Assembly: GCF_024756275.1 (NCBI RefSeq) | Contig: NZ_JANUGQ010000001.1 | Span: forward strand, 678,835 to 742,834 | From: Streptomyces pyxinae | GTDB taxonomy: Bacteria > Actinomycetota > Actinomycetes > Streptomycetales > Streptomycetaceae | Reading direction: 5' to 3' | Length of the DNA stretch: 64,000 nucleotides | Part shown: positions 34,121-41,954 of the stretch, in pieces | Layout of the letters: the number at the start of each line of letters is the position of its first letter | Numbering within the stretch: position 1 is the stretch's first letter | Position numbers and translations under genes: made by a program | The notes under the pieces: generated by a model | The model's database searches: none | What the model was told of the DNA's origin: nothing | The model's input: only the letters and a program-made list of their open reading frames with translations

Positions 34121-34573
34121 ATGAAGTCAGAACTGGACTCCTCGTACAATCGATACAGGGCAGGCTTGACTGCAGTAGACATTCCTTTGCAGGAGGATCT
34201 GCACAAGTACATGTGCATCCGTCTGTCTGGCTACCTTGAACAGTTGATGTTCGAGGCAATAAGCGGCTTCGTCTCCAGTGCGACTGGAGGACCGGCTAAG
34301 AATTTTGCCATGTCTTTTTACAAGAAAGCCCCAAACCTGACTCCAGACGCTTTGGAAAAACTGATTGGACGGTTTGGGGATCCTTGGAAGACGGACCTAG
34401 ACGATTTCCTTTCGGCAGATGAGCGCCGGAACTCACTGGGTGCGCTTATGGCCGTGCGGAACAAGGTCGCGCACGGCCATAGCTATAGGGGAGGGCAACT
34501 CAACGTCGCAACCTACAAGAGGCTCGTGGATGACATCCACTCATGGGTAGTCATACGCATGCTCGTCCGGTAA
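34121..34573 (+). CDS. HEPN-domain protein (RiboL-PSP/MAE_28990-like), probable RNase
   Basis: Protein of 150 residues from ATG 34121, all helical. It carries the HEPN ribonuclease signature R-x4-H as RNKVAH at 113-118, preceded by a helix with FLSADERRNSLGALM. The N-terminal half (YNRYRAGLTAVDIPLQEDLHKYMCIRLSGYLEQLMFEAI) suits the RiboL-PSP/MAE_28990-type HEPN families. A TTG at 34079 with AAGGGG before it would start inside the DUF262 gene and give a coupled, 14-residue longer protein. I infer an RNA-cutting effector or toxin partnered with the DUF262 protein. Like its neighbour it is A/T-rich. Confidence 0.82.
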   Translation: MKSELDSSYNRYRAGLTAVDIPLQEDLHKYMCIRLSGYLEQLMFEAISGFVSSATGGPAKNFAMSFYKKAPNLTPDALEKLIGRFGDPWKTDLDDFLSADERRNSLGALMAVRNKVAHGHSYRGGQLNVATYKRLVDDIHSWVVIRMLVR

Positions 34574-34648
34574 CGAATTCATCCTCAGAAATACCCAACC
34601 AGTCGTTCGCTGGCTATCAATTAAGGCCGAGTCCAGACGTATTTCCAC

Positions 34649-34687
34649 CGCGCCTGCTTGGGCGAGGGGCTCACCCAAGCAGGCGCG
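34649..34687. repeat. 14-bp perfect inverted repeat at the island's right edge
   Basis: CGCGCCTGCTTGGG (34649-34662) and CCCAAGCAGGCGCG (34674-34687) flank an 11-bp loop. Base composition changes here from A/T-rich island to GC-rich host sequence. The right arm and loop contain the last codons and stop of the truncated gene, so the repeat marks a junction. It could also act as a terminator. Confidence 0.85.
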
Positions 34688-35174
34688 CACACGCCAAGCC
34701 CTCCACCGCCACGCGCGGCACCGGGCGGTGGGTGCGGTGGACGCGGACGTAGGCATGGGTGCGGGGGGCGCGGTCGGTGGAGACCAGGACGTCGACATGG
34801 GGGAGGTCGGTGGGCAGGGTGCCCTGGTGCAGGGCGAGGGCGGCCGGGCCGGTGAGGAGGGCGTCGGGGCCGGCGTAGAGGAGGGCTCCGCGCAGGCGCT
34901 GGCGGAGGGTGGGCGGCTCGGTCCGGAGCAGGATCACCCGGGGCAGCAGTCGCCGCCAAGGGCCGGCCGGGCGGCAGTGGGTGGCGATGACCGAGGCGGC
35001 ACAGCCCAGGTCCATCAGCTGGTGAACGGTCGCGACACCGTCCTGGGCGGTGACCAGCGGGTCGGCCGCGAGCGTTTCGGGGGTGGGGAGCACGAGGGAG
35101 TCTGTCTCGCGGGGGCGGTACGTACGCGTGGGCGGGGCCGCTGTTACCAAGTGATGGCAGGAAGGGTTCTGCAT
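34671..35174 (-). pseudogene. Truncated AbiEi/DUF-type regulator-like gene, 3' end lost
   Basis: The frame begins at ATG 35174 and encodes 167 residues before an abrupt stop. The content (LAADPLVTAQDGVATVHQLMDLGCAASVIATHCRPAGPWRRLLPRVILLR, ALLYAGPDALLTGPAALALHQG, THAYVRVHRTHRPVPRVAVEGLACA) matches the N-terminal half of a common actinobacterial family of about 300 residues with an AbiEi-like helix-turn-helix and restriction-endonuclease-like fold. The C-terminal part is missing. The break coincides with the inverted repeat and with the island boundary, so the gene was probably cut by insertion or deletion. The family call is from memory of consensus features. Confidence 0.6.
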
Positions 35175-35285
35175 CACCCTCAGTGACTACCTGCTGTAAC
35201 GAGTACGTCACAGTAAGCTTTCTGCGTCTCGGTGCGCTGGGATCTTGGAGCACGTCACGGTCCTGTGCGAGCAACGGAGCCCCTG

Positions 35286-35753
35286 TTGAACCGAGTTGTG
35301 AAGTGCGTCCAGACGGTCCTGGCAGCCGGCGGGCTGATCGCCATGACGGCGGAGCCGGCGGCGGCGAGCGCGGTGGGGTACGCGAAGGTGGTGGGCGTCT
35401 GTTACGAGTTCCGGGGACAGAACGTCTGCGCGCCGGTGACCACGCTGGGCCACTACATCCAGGGTTCGGGGAAGCGGATCACGCGGCAGGAGGCATCGGT
35501 GCAGGATGTCGCCGGCGGTGACACAGCGGGCGGCAAGTGGTGCAACTGGCGCATCGACTGGCGGTACGTGGACAGCAATGGACGCGCCTACCAGGTCAGC
35601 AGGGGGAAGGCCCACTACCGGTGCGACTGGCTCGGCTCGATCGGCCGTGTCGACAAGACCAGGCGGACGTTGAAGCACTACGGCAAGGCATGTGCGGACT
35701 TCCACGCGGGAGGCAAGAAGCGTGCCTCCCAGTGCCACTACATCACCAAGTGA
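35286..35753 (+). CDS. Secreted Cys-containing protein of unknown function
   Basis: Protein of 155 residues. TTG 35286 is preferred because CGGAG lies six bases upstream; GTG 35298 is an alternative. The N-terminus (VVKCVQTVLAAGGLIAMTAEPAAASA) is a signal peptide with cleavage after AAASA. The mature domain of about 125 residues contains five Cys and many aromatic and basic residues (VGVCYEFRGQNVCAPVTT, GKWCNWRIDWRYVD, HYRCDWLGSI, GKACADFHAGGKKRASQCHYI), suggesting a compact disulfide-bonded domain. I recognise no family. It starts about 110 bp beyond the truncated gene, on the opposite strand. Confidence 0.75.
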   Translation: MNRVVKCVQTVLAAGGLIAMTAEPAAASAVGYAKVVGVCYEFRGQNVCAPVTTLGHYIQGSGKRITRQEASVQDVAGGDTAGGKWCNWRIDWRYVDSNGRAYQVSRGKAHYRCDWLGSIGRVDKTRRTLKHYGKACADFHAGGKKRASQCHYITK

Positions 35754-35765
35754 AGAGGGGGTCTC

Positions 35766-36008
35766 ATGGCCGACGGCCCGTTGAACTCGGCGCAGTCACG
35801 GACTCTGCGATGGATGTTGATCGTCTGTTTGAGCGGCATGGTGGCGGGCCTGGTCGTACCGGTTGTCCTCGGCGTACTGCTGCCCGACTCGCTCTACCAG
35901 GAGCTGTCGGACCAGGTTCTGTTCTGGGTGATCGCGACGACCACCCTCGTTCTCTGCGTGCTCGTCGGGGTTCGGGGGCGGCGCAGGCGTGCGGGGCGGT
36001 CGCGTTAG
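35766..36008 (+). CDS. Small two-helix membrane protein
   Basis: Protein of 80 residues, ATG 35766 after GAGGGGG. Two membrane helices (WMLIVCLSGMVAGLVVPVVLGVLL and VLFWVIATTTLVLCVLVGV) with a short loop and a basic tail RGRRRRAGRSR. It starts 12 bp after the secreted Cys protein and is likely co-transcribed with it. No family is recognised; a membrane partner for that protein is possible. Confidence 0.7.
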   Translation: MADGPLNSAQSRTLRWMLIVCLSGMVAGLVVPVVLGVLLPDSLYQELSDQVLFWVIATTTLVLCVLVGVRGRRRRAGRSR

Positions 36009-36052
36009 CCTCGGGCTGACGGACAAGTGGCGGAAGAAGGGCGGGTGCGGTG

Positions 36053-36355
36053 ATGGTGCGGGTTCCGGCGGCGGTGGTGGCGGCCAGTGGACTGGTCGGA
36101 GGGTACGCGGTGGCGCGGTGGACGAAGCAGCGGCCGCTCGGCGGGGTGGCGCTGGCGGCGGCGGGGGCGGTGGCCGCGCGGGAGTGGCGGAGGAACAGCG
36201 GGAACGGGGCGGCGGCAGGGCTGAGCGCGGCGTATGTGGCGGCCTTCGCCGGGTCGCATCCGCTGGCCAAGAAGGTCGGGGCCTGGCCCGCGGTGTTCTC
36301 GGTGGCGGGCGCGATGGCGGCGGCCTCGTGGGCGGTGGACCGGAAGAAGCGCTAG
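36053..36355 (+). CDS. Small Ala/Gly-rich membrane protein
   Basis: Protein of 100 residues with three weakly hydrophobic segments (AAVVAASGLVGGYAVARW, LGGVALAAAGAVAAREW and VFSVAGAMAAASWAVDRKKR). Similar short membrane proteins are conserved in streptomycetes without a known role. ATG 36053 is preceded by GTG 36050; both have a weak GGGCGGG site. It converges with the DUF445 gene. Confidence 0.7.
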   Translation: MVRVPAAVVAASGLVGGYAVARWTKQRPLGGVALAAAGAVAAREWRRNSGNGAAAGLSAAYVAAFAGSHPLAKKVGAWPAVFSVAGAMAAASWAVDRKKR

Positions 36356-36459
36356 GCGCCGATCGCCGCTGAACGGGGCGGCGGGGCCGTACGTACGAAG
36401 GACGCCTCCCCCGAGGCGGGTGGGCGCCCGGCCGGGCGGGGACCGGGTGCCCGCCCGGC

Positions 36460-37809
36460 TCACGCGCCGCCGAGGGCGTGCGACAGGGTGTAGATCAGCA
36501 GACCGGCCAGGGCGCCGACGACGGTGCCGTTGATCCGGATGAACTGGAGGTCGCGGCCGATGTGGGCCTCGATCTTCCGGGAGGTCTGATCGGCGTCCCA
36601 GCCGGCCACCGTGTCGGTGATCAGCGAGGTGATCTCGGTGCGGTACGTCGAGACCACGTAGGCCGCGGCGTCCTCCAGCCAGCCGTCGGCCTTCGCCTGG
36701 AGCCGGGCGTCGGTGGCCAGGCGGGTGCCGAGGCGGATCAGGGAGGCGCGGGCACGCCGGCGCAGCTCGCTCCGCTCGTCCTCGGCGGCCGAGAGGATCA
36801 TGGCGCGGACCGAGGACCAGGCCGAGGCGATGATGTCCTGGACTTCCGGCCGGGCCACCAGCTCCGACTTGAGGCGTTCCACCCGGGCGCGGGTGTCGGT
36901 GTCGCCCTGGAGATCGGCGGCGAAGTCCGAGAGGAAGCGGTCCAGGGCGCCGCGCGCCGGGTGACCGGGCATGTCCCGCATCTCGGTGACGAAGCGCAGC
37001 AGCTCCTTGTAGACCCGCTCCCCCACCTTCTTGTCGACGAACCGGGGCGTCCAGCCGGGCGCCCCGCCCTGGACGGCGTCCATCACGAAGCCGGAGTGGG
37101 TCTCCAGCCAGTCGTGGGCGCGGGCGCAGACGAGGTCGACGGCCCGGTGGTGGGCGCCGTCGGAGACGACCTTCTGAAGGGTCTTGCCCAGGCCGGGCGC
37201 GATCTCCGCGGCCTCGGCCCGGCGGGTGACCGCCTCTCCGACGACCGCCTGGACGTCCCGGTCGCGGAGCACCGTGAGCGCGCCGCGCAGGGCGGTGGAG
37301 AGCTCGGCGGTGACCCGGTCGGCGTGGGCGGGCTCGGCGAGCCAGGCGCCGACCCGGCGGCCGACGGCGAGGGCGCCGAGCCGGGTGCGTACGACACCGG
37401 TGGAGAGGAAGTTCTCGCCCACGAAGTCCCCGAGGGAGGCCCCGAGCTGGTCCTTCTTGGTCGGGATGATCGCGGTGTGCGGGATCGGCAGGCCCAGCGG
37501 CCGGCGGAAGAGGGCGGTGACGGCGAACCAGTCCGCCAGCGCGCCCACCATGCCCGCCTCCGCCGCCGCGGCGACATAGCCGGGCCAGCCGGTGATCCCG
37601 GAGTTCCGCGCCCAGGTGGCGAGGACGTAGATGAGCGCCACCAGGAGGAGCAGACCGGTGGCGGTGGCCTTCATCCGGCGTACGCCCCGGCGCTTCTCCT
37701 CGTCGGCGGGGGTGTAGGAGAAGGCGGCGGGCGCGGACGGGCCGGGTCGGCGCGGGGCGGGCCCGCCGGCGGGCGCCGCCGGTTCGTCGGTCGTGCTCGT
37801 ACGGTTCAT
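36460..37809 (-). CDS. DUF445 family membrane protein
   Basis: Protein of 449 residues. After a Pro-rich N-terminus there is a helix (TATGLLLLVALIYVLATWA), then the DUF445 signature GWPGYVAAAAEAGMVGALADWFAVTALFRRPLGLPIPHTAIIPTKKDQLGASLGDFVGENFLS. Long helical segments follow and a terminal membrane helix INGTVVGALAGLLIYTLSHAL closes the protein. The family is widespread and uncharacterised. The ATG at 37809 is preferred; a GTG three codons upstream is possible. It appears monocistronic. Confidence 0.88.
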   Translation of the reverse strand: MNRTSTTDEPAAPAGGPAPRRPGPSAPAAFSYTPADEEKRRGVRRMKATATGLLLLVALIYVLATWARNSGITGWPGYVAAAAEAGMVGALADWFAVTALFRRPLGLPIPHTAIIPTKKDQLGASLGDFVGENFLSTGVVRTRLGALAVGRRVGAWLAEPAHADRVTAELSTALRGALTVLRDRDVQAVVGEAVTRRAEAAEIAPGLGKTLQKVVSDGAHHRAVDLVCARAHDWLETHSGFVMDAVQGGAPGWTPRFVDKKVGERVYKELLRFVTEMRDMPGHPARGALDRFLSDFAADLQGDTDTRARVERLKSELVARPEVQDIIASAWSSVRAMILSAAEDERSELRRRARASLIRLGTRLATDARLQAKADGWLEDAAAYVVSTYRTEITSLITDTVAGWDADQTSRKIEAHIGRDLQFIRINGTVVGALAGLLIYTLSHALGGA

Positions 37810-38106
37810 GCGCTTCACCCGTCCGCCTGCCCCGGGGTCGTCGTCCCCGTCGTTCGTGGTGGTGGTCTGTTGTCCGGAGTCCGGAGTCCGATGCCTGGTG
37901 ATCGGTGTCCGGTGCTCCGGGCCCGCTGGTCGGGGTCCGGTGCCACCCCTGTCCGGTACCCGCGCCGGCCGTCCGGTGTCCGATCTCCGGCGCTTGATGT
38001 CCGGTGTCCGGTTATCCACCTGTCCCTCTGTCCCCGTGTCTCACGGACTCCCGGGGCGCACACCGAGTTCCCGGGACGGGTTTCCCGGCGGCTCCCCGGG
38101 GCGGGG
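37810..38106. repeat. Spacer with many short GTCCGGTG-type repeats
   Basis: Between the DUF1707 stop and the DUF445 start, TCCGGTGTCCG and related 8-11 bp units recur about eight times without a fixed period (clearest at 37870-38015). No gene and no clear promoter are visible. Confidence 0.55.
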
Positions 38107-38766
38107 TCAGTCGGTGAGCTCCTTGCCGGGGCGTTCACCGGGACGCTCGCCGGATCGTTTGGCCGGCCGCTTGTCGCTCTTTCGGCGCTTGCGGACCACG
38201 CCGACGCCGCCCATCAGGGCGAAGCCGGTGATCGTGACACGCGGCGAACCCGGGGCGCCCTCGCCCGAGCCCCGGTCGTCGAAGCCGCCCATCAGGCCGA
38301 AGCCGCGCACCTCGACGTCCAGGTCCGGCGGTACGGTCACCTGGATGCCGCCCATCACGGCGAAGCACCGGATCACGGTGTGCCCGGCCTCGAACCGGGC
38401 GTCGCGCAGGTCGATCTCGCCGCCCGCCTGGAGGACGACCGCCTTGAAGTCCCGGGCCACCGTCCATGTGCCGCGCCGCCCGAAGCCGCCCCAGAAGGCG
38501 AAGGCGCCGCGCGAGGTGGCCGGACCGCCGACCAGACCGGAACGGGCCGGGTACGCCCCGGGGGCCGGAGCGGTCGTCTCCGTCTCCGGAAGGTCGCGGA
38601 CGAGCGGCTCCAGCTCACCACGGGTGCGGGCCGCGTAGGCGGCCTCCAGCCGCTGTTCGAACTCCGGCATGTCCAGCCGGCCCTCGGCGAGGCCGTCCCG
38701 CAGCCGCTCGGCGATCCGCTCGCGTTCCGCGTCCGACGCCCGCATCTCGGGCAGTTCGCTCGTCAT
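38107..38766 (-). CDS. DUF1707 (SHOCT-like) and LiaF-type C-terminal domain protein
   Basis: Protein of 219 residues. The N-terminal DUF1707 domain (about 6-60) shows MRASDAERERIAERLRDGLAEGRLDMPEFEQRLEAAYAARTRGELEPLVRDLP. The C-terminal half has two Gly-Phe-rich repeats (IRCFAVMGGIQVTVPPDLDVEVRGFGLMGGF and VTITGFALMGGVGVVRKR) typical of the cell-wall-active antibiotic response (LiaF-like) fold. There is no membrane helix, so it is probably cytoplasmic or membrane-peripheral. These genes are common in streptomycetes and their role is unknown. Confidence 0.88.
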   Translation of the reverse strand: MTSELPEMRASDAERERIAERLRDGLAEGRLDMPEFEQRLEAAYAARTRGELEPLVRDLPETETTAPAPGAYPARSGLVGGPATSRGAFAFWGGFGRRGTWTVARDFKAVVLQAGGEIDLRDARFEAGHTVIRCFAVMGGIQVTVPPDLDVEVRGFGLMGGFDDRGSGEGAPGSPRVTITGFALMGGVGVVRKRRKSDKRPAKRSGERPGERPGKELTD

Positions 38767-38776
38767 GCGAACAAGG

Positions 38777-39859
38777 TTAGTCAGGTCGGCGCGCCGGGGT
38801 TTCCCCGCCGGTGACGGCGGCCTCCCCGGGACCGGCCGGGCCGTCGGCGGCTCCGGGGACGGGCGCCTGTCCCTCGCCGTACATCCGGGCGATCACCGCC
38901 TCGATGTCGGGCTCCCGCACCGACAGGTCCACCAGCGGGTACTCCGCCGCCAGCCGGGCCACCAGTGGGGCGGCCGACCGGGCGGCCGGGAAGACCAGCC
39001 ACTGGCGCGGGCCCTCGACCCGTACCGTACGGGCGCCGTCCAGGACGATCGGCGGCAGCTCGCGCTCCAGGTCGACCACGAGGGTCCGCTCGCTCTCGCC
39101 CACCTCGTGGAGGCCGCTCAGGGGCCCGTCGTACATCAGGCGCCCGTGGTCGATGACCATCACCCGTGAGCAGAGCTGCTCGATGTCGGTCAGGTCGTGG
39201 GTGGTGAGCAGCACCGTGGTGCCGCGCTCGGCGTTCAGGTCGCGCAGAAAGCCCCGGACCCGGGCCTTGGACACCACGTCCAGACCGATCGTGGGCTCGT
39301 CCAGGTACAGCACCTCGGGGTCGTGCAGCAGGGCCGCGGCGATGTCACCGCGCATCCGCTGGCCCAGCGACAGCTGGCGGACCGGCACGTCCAGCAGGGC
39401 GCCCAGGTCGAGCAGCTCCACACAGCGGTCCAGGTTCTCCCGGAAGCGGGCGTCCGGGACCCGGTACATCCGGTGGACCAGCCGGTAGGAGTCGCGCAGC
39501 GGAAGGTCCCACCAGAGGGTCGTACGCTGCCCGAAGACGACCCCGATCCGGCTCGCCAGCCGGGTCCGCTCGCGGGACGGGTCGATGCCGGCGACCCGCA
39601 GCCGGCCGGCGCTGGGGGTGAGGATGCCGGTCAGCATCTTGATGGTGGTTGACTTTCCGGCGCCGTTGGGGCCGATGTAGCCGACCATCTCGCCGCGCCC
39701 GACCTGGAAGCTGATGCCGTCGACCGCGCGGACCTGGTGTTTCTCGCGTCGCAGCAGACCCGCTCCGCGGCGTACCTCGAAGACCTTCTCGACCTGGTGG
39801 AGGTGGATGAGGGGAGGCCGGCCGCTCGGTGGTGTGCCGTCCGGGTGCTCGTCGTCCAT
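38777..39859 (-). CDS. ABC-2 type exporter, ATP-binding subunit
   Basis: ATPase of 360 residues. Walker A GPNGAGKS, the Q-loop region VVFGQRTTLWWDLPL, signature LSLGQRM, Walker B VLYLDEPT, and the H-loop THD are intact. The sequence KVFEVRRGAGLLRREKHQVRAVDGISFQVGRGEMVGYIGPNG matches DrrA-like subunits that pair with two ABC-2 permeases of the DUF990 kind. Both permeases lie directly upstream on the same strand. The C-terminal 40 residues are disordered. The cargo is unknown; drugs or lipids are typical. Confidence 0.92.
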   Translation of the reverse strand: MDDEHPDGTPPSGRPPLIHLHQVEKVFEVRRGAGLLRREKHQVRAVDGISFQVGRGEMVGYIGPNGAGKSTTIKMLTGILTPSAGRLRVAGIDPSRERTRLASRIGVVFGQRTTLWWDLPLRDSYRLVHRMYRVPDARFRENLDRCVELLDLGALLDVPVRQLSLGQRMRGDIAAALLHDPEVLYLDEPTIGLDVVSKARVRGFLRDLNAERGTTVLLTTHDLTDIEQLCSRVMVIDHGRLMYDGPLSGLHEVGESERTLVVDLERELPPIVLDGARTVRVEGPRQWLVFPAARSAAPLVARLAAEYPLVDLSVREPDIEAVIARMYGEGQAPVPGAADGPAGPGEAAVTGGETPARRPD

Positions 39860-39947
39860 GGGGTGCTCGGCTCCCTGTCGGGTGGGGGGGGGACGGATGC
39901 GGATGGAGATGGAGGCGGGGATGGCGGCGAGGGCGGGGTGGGCGGGG

Positions 39948-40751
39948 TCAGCTTCCGGTGGAGCGGTACGCGCGGAGGCCCGCCCGCCAGAACAGGGCCG
40001 CCGGAACGCACAGCGCCGCCGCGACCAGCGGGGAGAGAAAAGCCGACCAGGCGGGCAGCCCGGCCGGGGCGGCGCGGCCCAGGACGTACAGGGCGGGCAC
40101 CCAGTTGACGAAGGCCAGCGGGACCACATAGACGACCCCGCGCACCAGTTCACCGGCGAAGACGCTGGGCGGGTACTGGAGCAGGGTGTTGCCGCCGTAG
40201 GTGAAGGCGTTGACCACCTCGGCGCCGTCCTGCGCCCAGATCTGGAACGCCGCCCCGGCCACCATGACCGAGCCGAACAGCACGCCGCCGGTCACCACCA
40301 TCACCGGCACCAGCAGCACCTTCGGCAGCGTCCAGGCCACGTCCAGCAGCGCCAGCGACCAGACCAGCACGACCAGCCCCTGGGTGATCCGCCCGAGCCG
40401 CCGCAGCGCGAACCGGTCGGCCGCCACCTGGGCCAGCACCGGCGCCGGCCGGACCAGCAGCGTGTCCAGGGTGCCGTCCCGGACCCGGCGGCCCAGCCGC
40501 GACACCTGCCCGAGCAGCAGATCGGCCAGCCCGAAGGAGGTGCTGGTCGTCCCGTAGAGGAAGGCGACCTCGGCGAAGGAGAAGCCGCCCAGGCCCCGGA
40601 CATGACCGAACATCAGCAGGATGACGACGAAGTCGAGACCGGTCGTGACGAAGTTCGACAGCAGGGTCATCGCGAAGGAGAAGCGGTACGTCATCGTGGA
40701 CCGCACCCACATCGCGGCGATCAGCGCGTAGGCGCGCAGCCCGTCAGCCAC
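39948..40751 (-). CDS. ABC-2 family permease subunit (second)
   Basis: Membrane protein of 267 residues with about six helices (FSFAMTLLSNFVTTGLDFVVILLMF, ITQGLVVLVWSLALLDVAW, VLLVPVMVVTGGVLFGSVMVAGAAF, LVRGVVYVVPLAFVNWVPALYVL). The DGTLDTLLVRPAPVLAQVAADRFALRRLGR loop is typical of DUF990-type permeases. The GTG start at 40751 lies inside the end of the upstream permease gene (8-bp overlap), so the two subunits are coupled and form a heterodimer with the ATPase at 38777. Confidence 0.9.
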   Translation of the reverse strand: MADGLRAYALIAAMWVRSTMTYRFSFAMTLLSNFVTTGLDFVVILLMFGHVRGLGGFSFAEVAFLYGTTSTSFGLADLLLGQVSRLGRRVRDGTLDTLLVRPAPVLAQVAADRFALRRLGRITQGLVVLVWSLALLDVAWTLPKVLLVPVMVVTGGVLFGSVMVAGAAFQIWAQDGAEVVNAFTYGGNTLLQYPPSVFAGELVRGVVYVVPLAFVNWVPALYVLGRAAPAGLPAWSAFLSPLVAAALCVPAALFWRAGLRAYRSTGS

Positions 40752-41544
40752 CCTGGACCACCACCCGGCGGGTCGCCACGGCCTGGAGCACCCGGCCCCC
40801 CGCCAGCAGCACCAGCGCCCAGCCGGCCTGGAAGGCGTACGCCTCCGCCAATCGCGCGCCGGTCCGCCGCTCCAGGAAGACATCGGCCGGCACCTGGAGC
40901 GCCGATGACCAGGGCAGTGCCCGGGCCACCTCACCGAGCGTGCCCGGAAAGACGGTGAGCGGCAGCAGCATCCCGGAGAAGAAGAGGCCGGACAGCCAGG
41001 CCACCTGGACCACCCCGGCCCCGTCCAGCAGCCAGAAGGCGCTGAGCGCCACCAGATAGCCGATGGCGAAGTTGACCAGCACCCCGAGCGCCACCGAGAG
41101 CAGGAACGCCGCCCAGGTGAGCGGGTTCCGGGGCAGCGCCAGCTCGAAGGCGAGCGAGCCGACCGCCATCGGCACCACGCCCCGGGCCAGCAGCTGGAAG
41201 GCGGCCCGGCCGTAGACCGCCGCGAGCCACCAGAGCTGGAGGTCGGCGGGGCGGTAGAGATCGACCGCGATGTCGCCGGTCTTGATCCGCTCGATCAGCT
41301 CCTCCTCGAAGCTGCTGCCCATCAGTCCGGTGGTGGCCAGCAGCGCCTGGCCGATCCAGACGTAGGTGAGCGCCTCGGACATGTCGTAGCCGCCGAGATG
41401 GGGACGTTCGTCCCAGAGGGCGACATAGGTGTACGCCAGGATGAAGCCGAAGACGGTGTTGGTGAACATCCCCGCCACGGTGGCCATCCGGTAGGTGGCG
41501 TGCCGCCGGAAGCCGCCCGCCGCCACGGCCGCGTAGAGCCACAT
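40744..41544 (-). CDS. ABC-2 family permease subunit (first)
   Basis: Membrane protein of 266 residues with about six helices. Landmarks are MATVAGMFTNTVFGFILAYTYVALW, EALTYVWIGQALLATTGLMGSSFEEELIERIKTGDIAVDLYRP, and WLSGLFFSGMLLPLTVFPGTLGEVARALPW. It resembles the other DUF990-like permease. It starts at ATG 41544 (GTG 41547 also possible) and is the first gene of the exporter operon, with a 17-bp tandem repeat just upstream. Confidence 0.9.
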   Translation of the reverse strand: MWLYAAVAAGGFRRHATYRMATVAGMFTNTVFGFILAYTYVALWDERPHLGGYDMSEALTYVWIGQALLATTGLMGSSFEEELIERIKTGDIAVDLYRPADLQLWWLAAVYGRAAFQLLARGVVPMAVGSLAFELALPRNPLTWAAFLLSVALGVLVNFAIGYLVALSAFWLLDGAGVVQVAWLSGLFFSGMLLPLTVFPGTLGEVARALPWSSALQVPADVFLERRTGARLAEAYAFQAGWALVLLAGGRVLQAVATRRVVVQGG

Positions 41545-41563
41545 CACCGCATCGTCGCCCTTT

Positions 41564-41631
41564 CCCTGGTCATGGGCGGCCCCTGGTCATGGGCGGCCCC
41601 TGGTCATGGGCGGCCCCTGCTCATCGGTGGC
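41564..41631. repeat. 17-bp tandem repeat, four copies
   Basis: CCCTGGTCATGGGCGGC is repeated three times exactly at 41564-41614, and a fourth, degenerate copy follows. It lies 20 bp upstream of the exporter operon start and so within its leader or promoter. Confidence 0.95.
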
Positions 41632-41954
41632 CTCTCCGACGGCCGGCCGGCCCCGGTCCGGCAAAGCCGCCGAGCGTAGCCGGGCCGGGCCGACCGCGCG
41701 ACCGCTTTTCGGGCCCGGTGGGGGCGTCGTGGGCTGCGGCGGAAGCGCGTGGGGATGCGCGGAGGCAATGGGAGCGCCCGGGGAGCGTGAAGAGTGCGGA
41801 CCGCGCGTGGGGGCGAGCCGGGCCGAGCGGGGTCGGACCCGGCCGGGTTCGGGCGGGGCCGGGATGCGCCGTTGCCGGGGACACGGCGGAGTGCGGTGCA
41901 GTATGGGGCCTGATGTGCGAATCATCCCTTTTGTTACTGATTGGGGCGGAGAAC

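Noticed and set aside
29749..34573. Interpretation of the A/T-rich region as a prophage fragment
   Set aside because: No phage structural, lysis or integrase genes; all five genes are defence-type.
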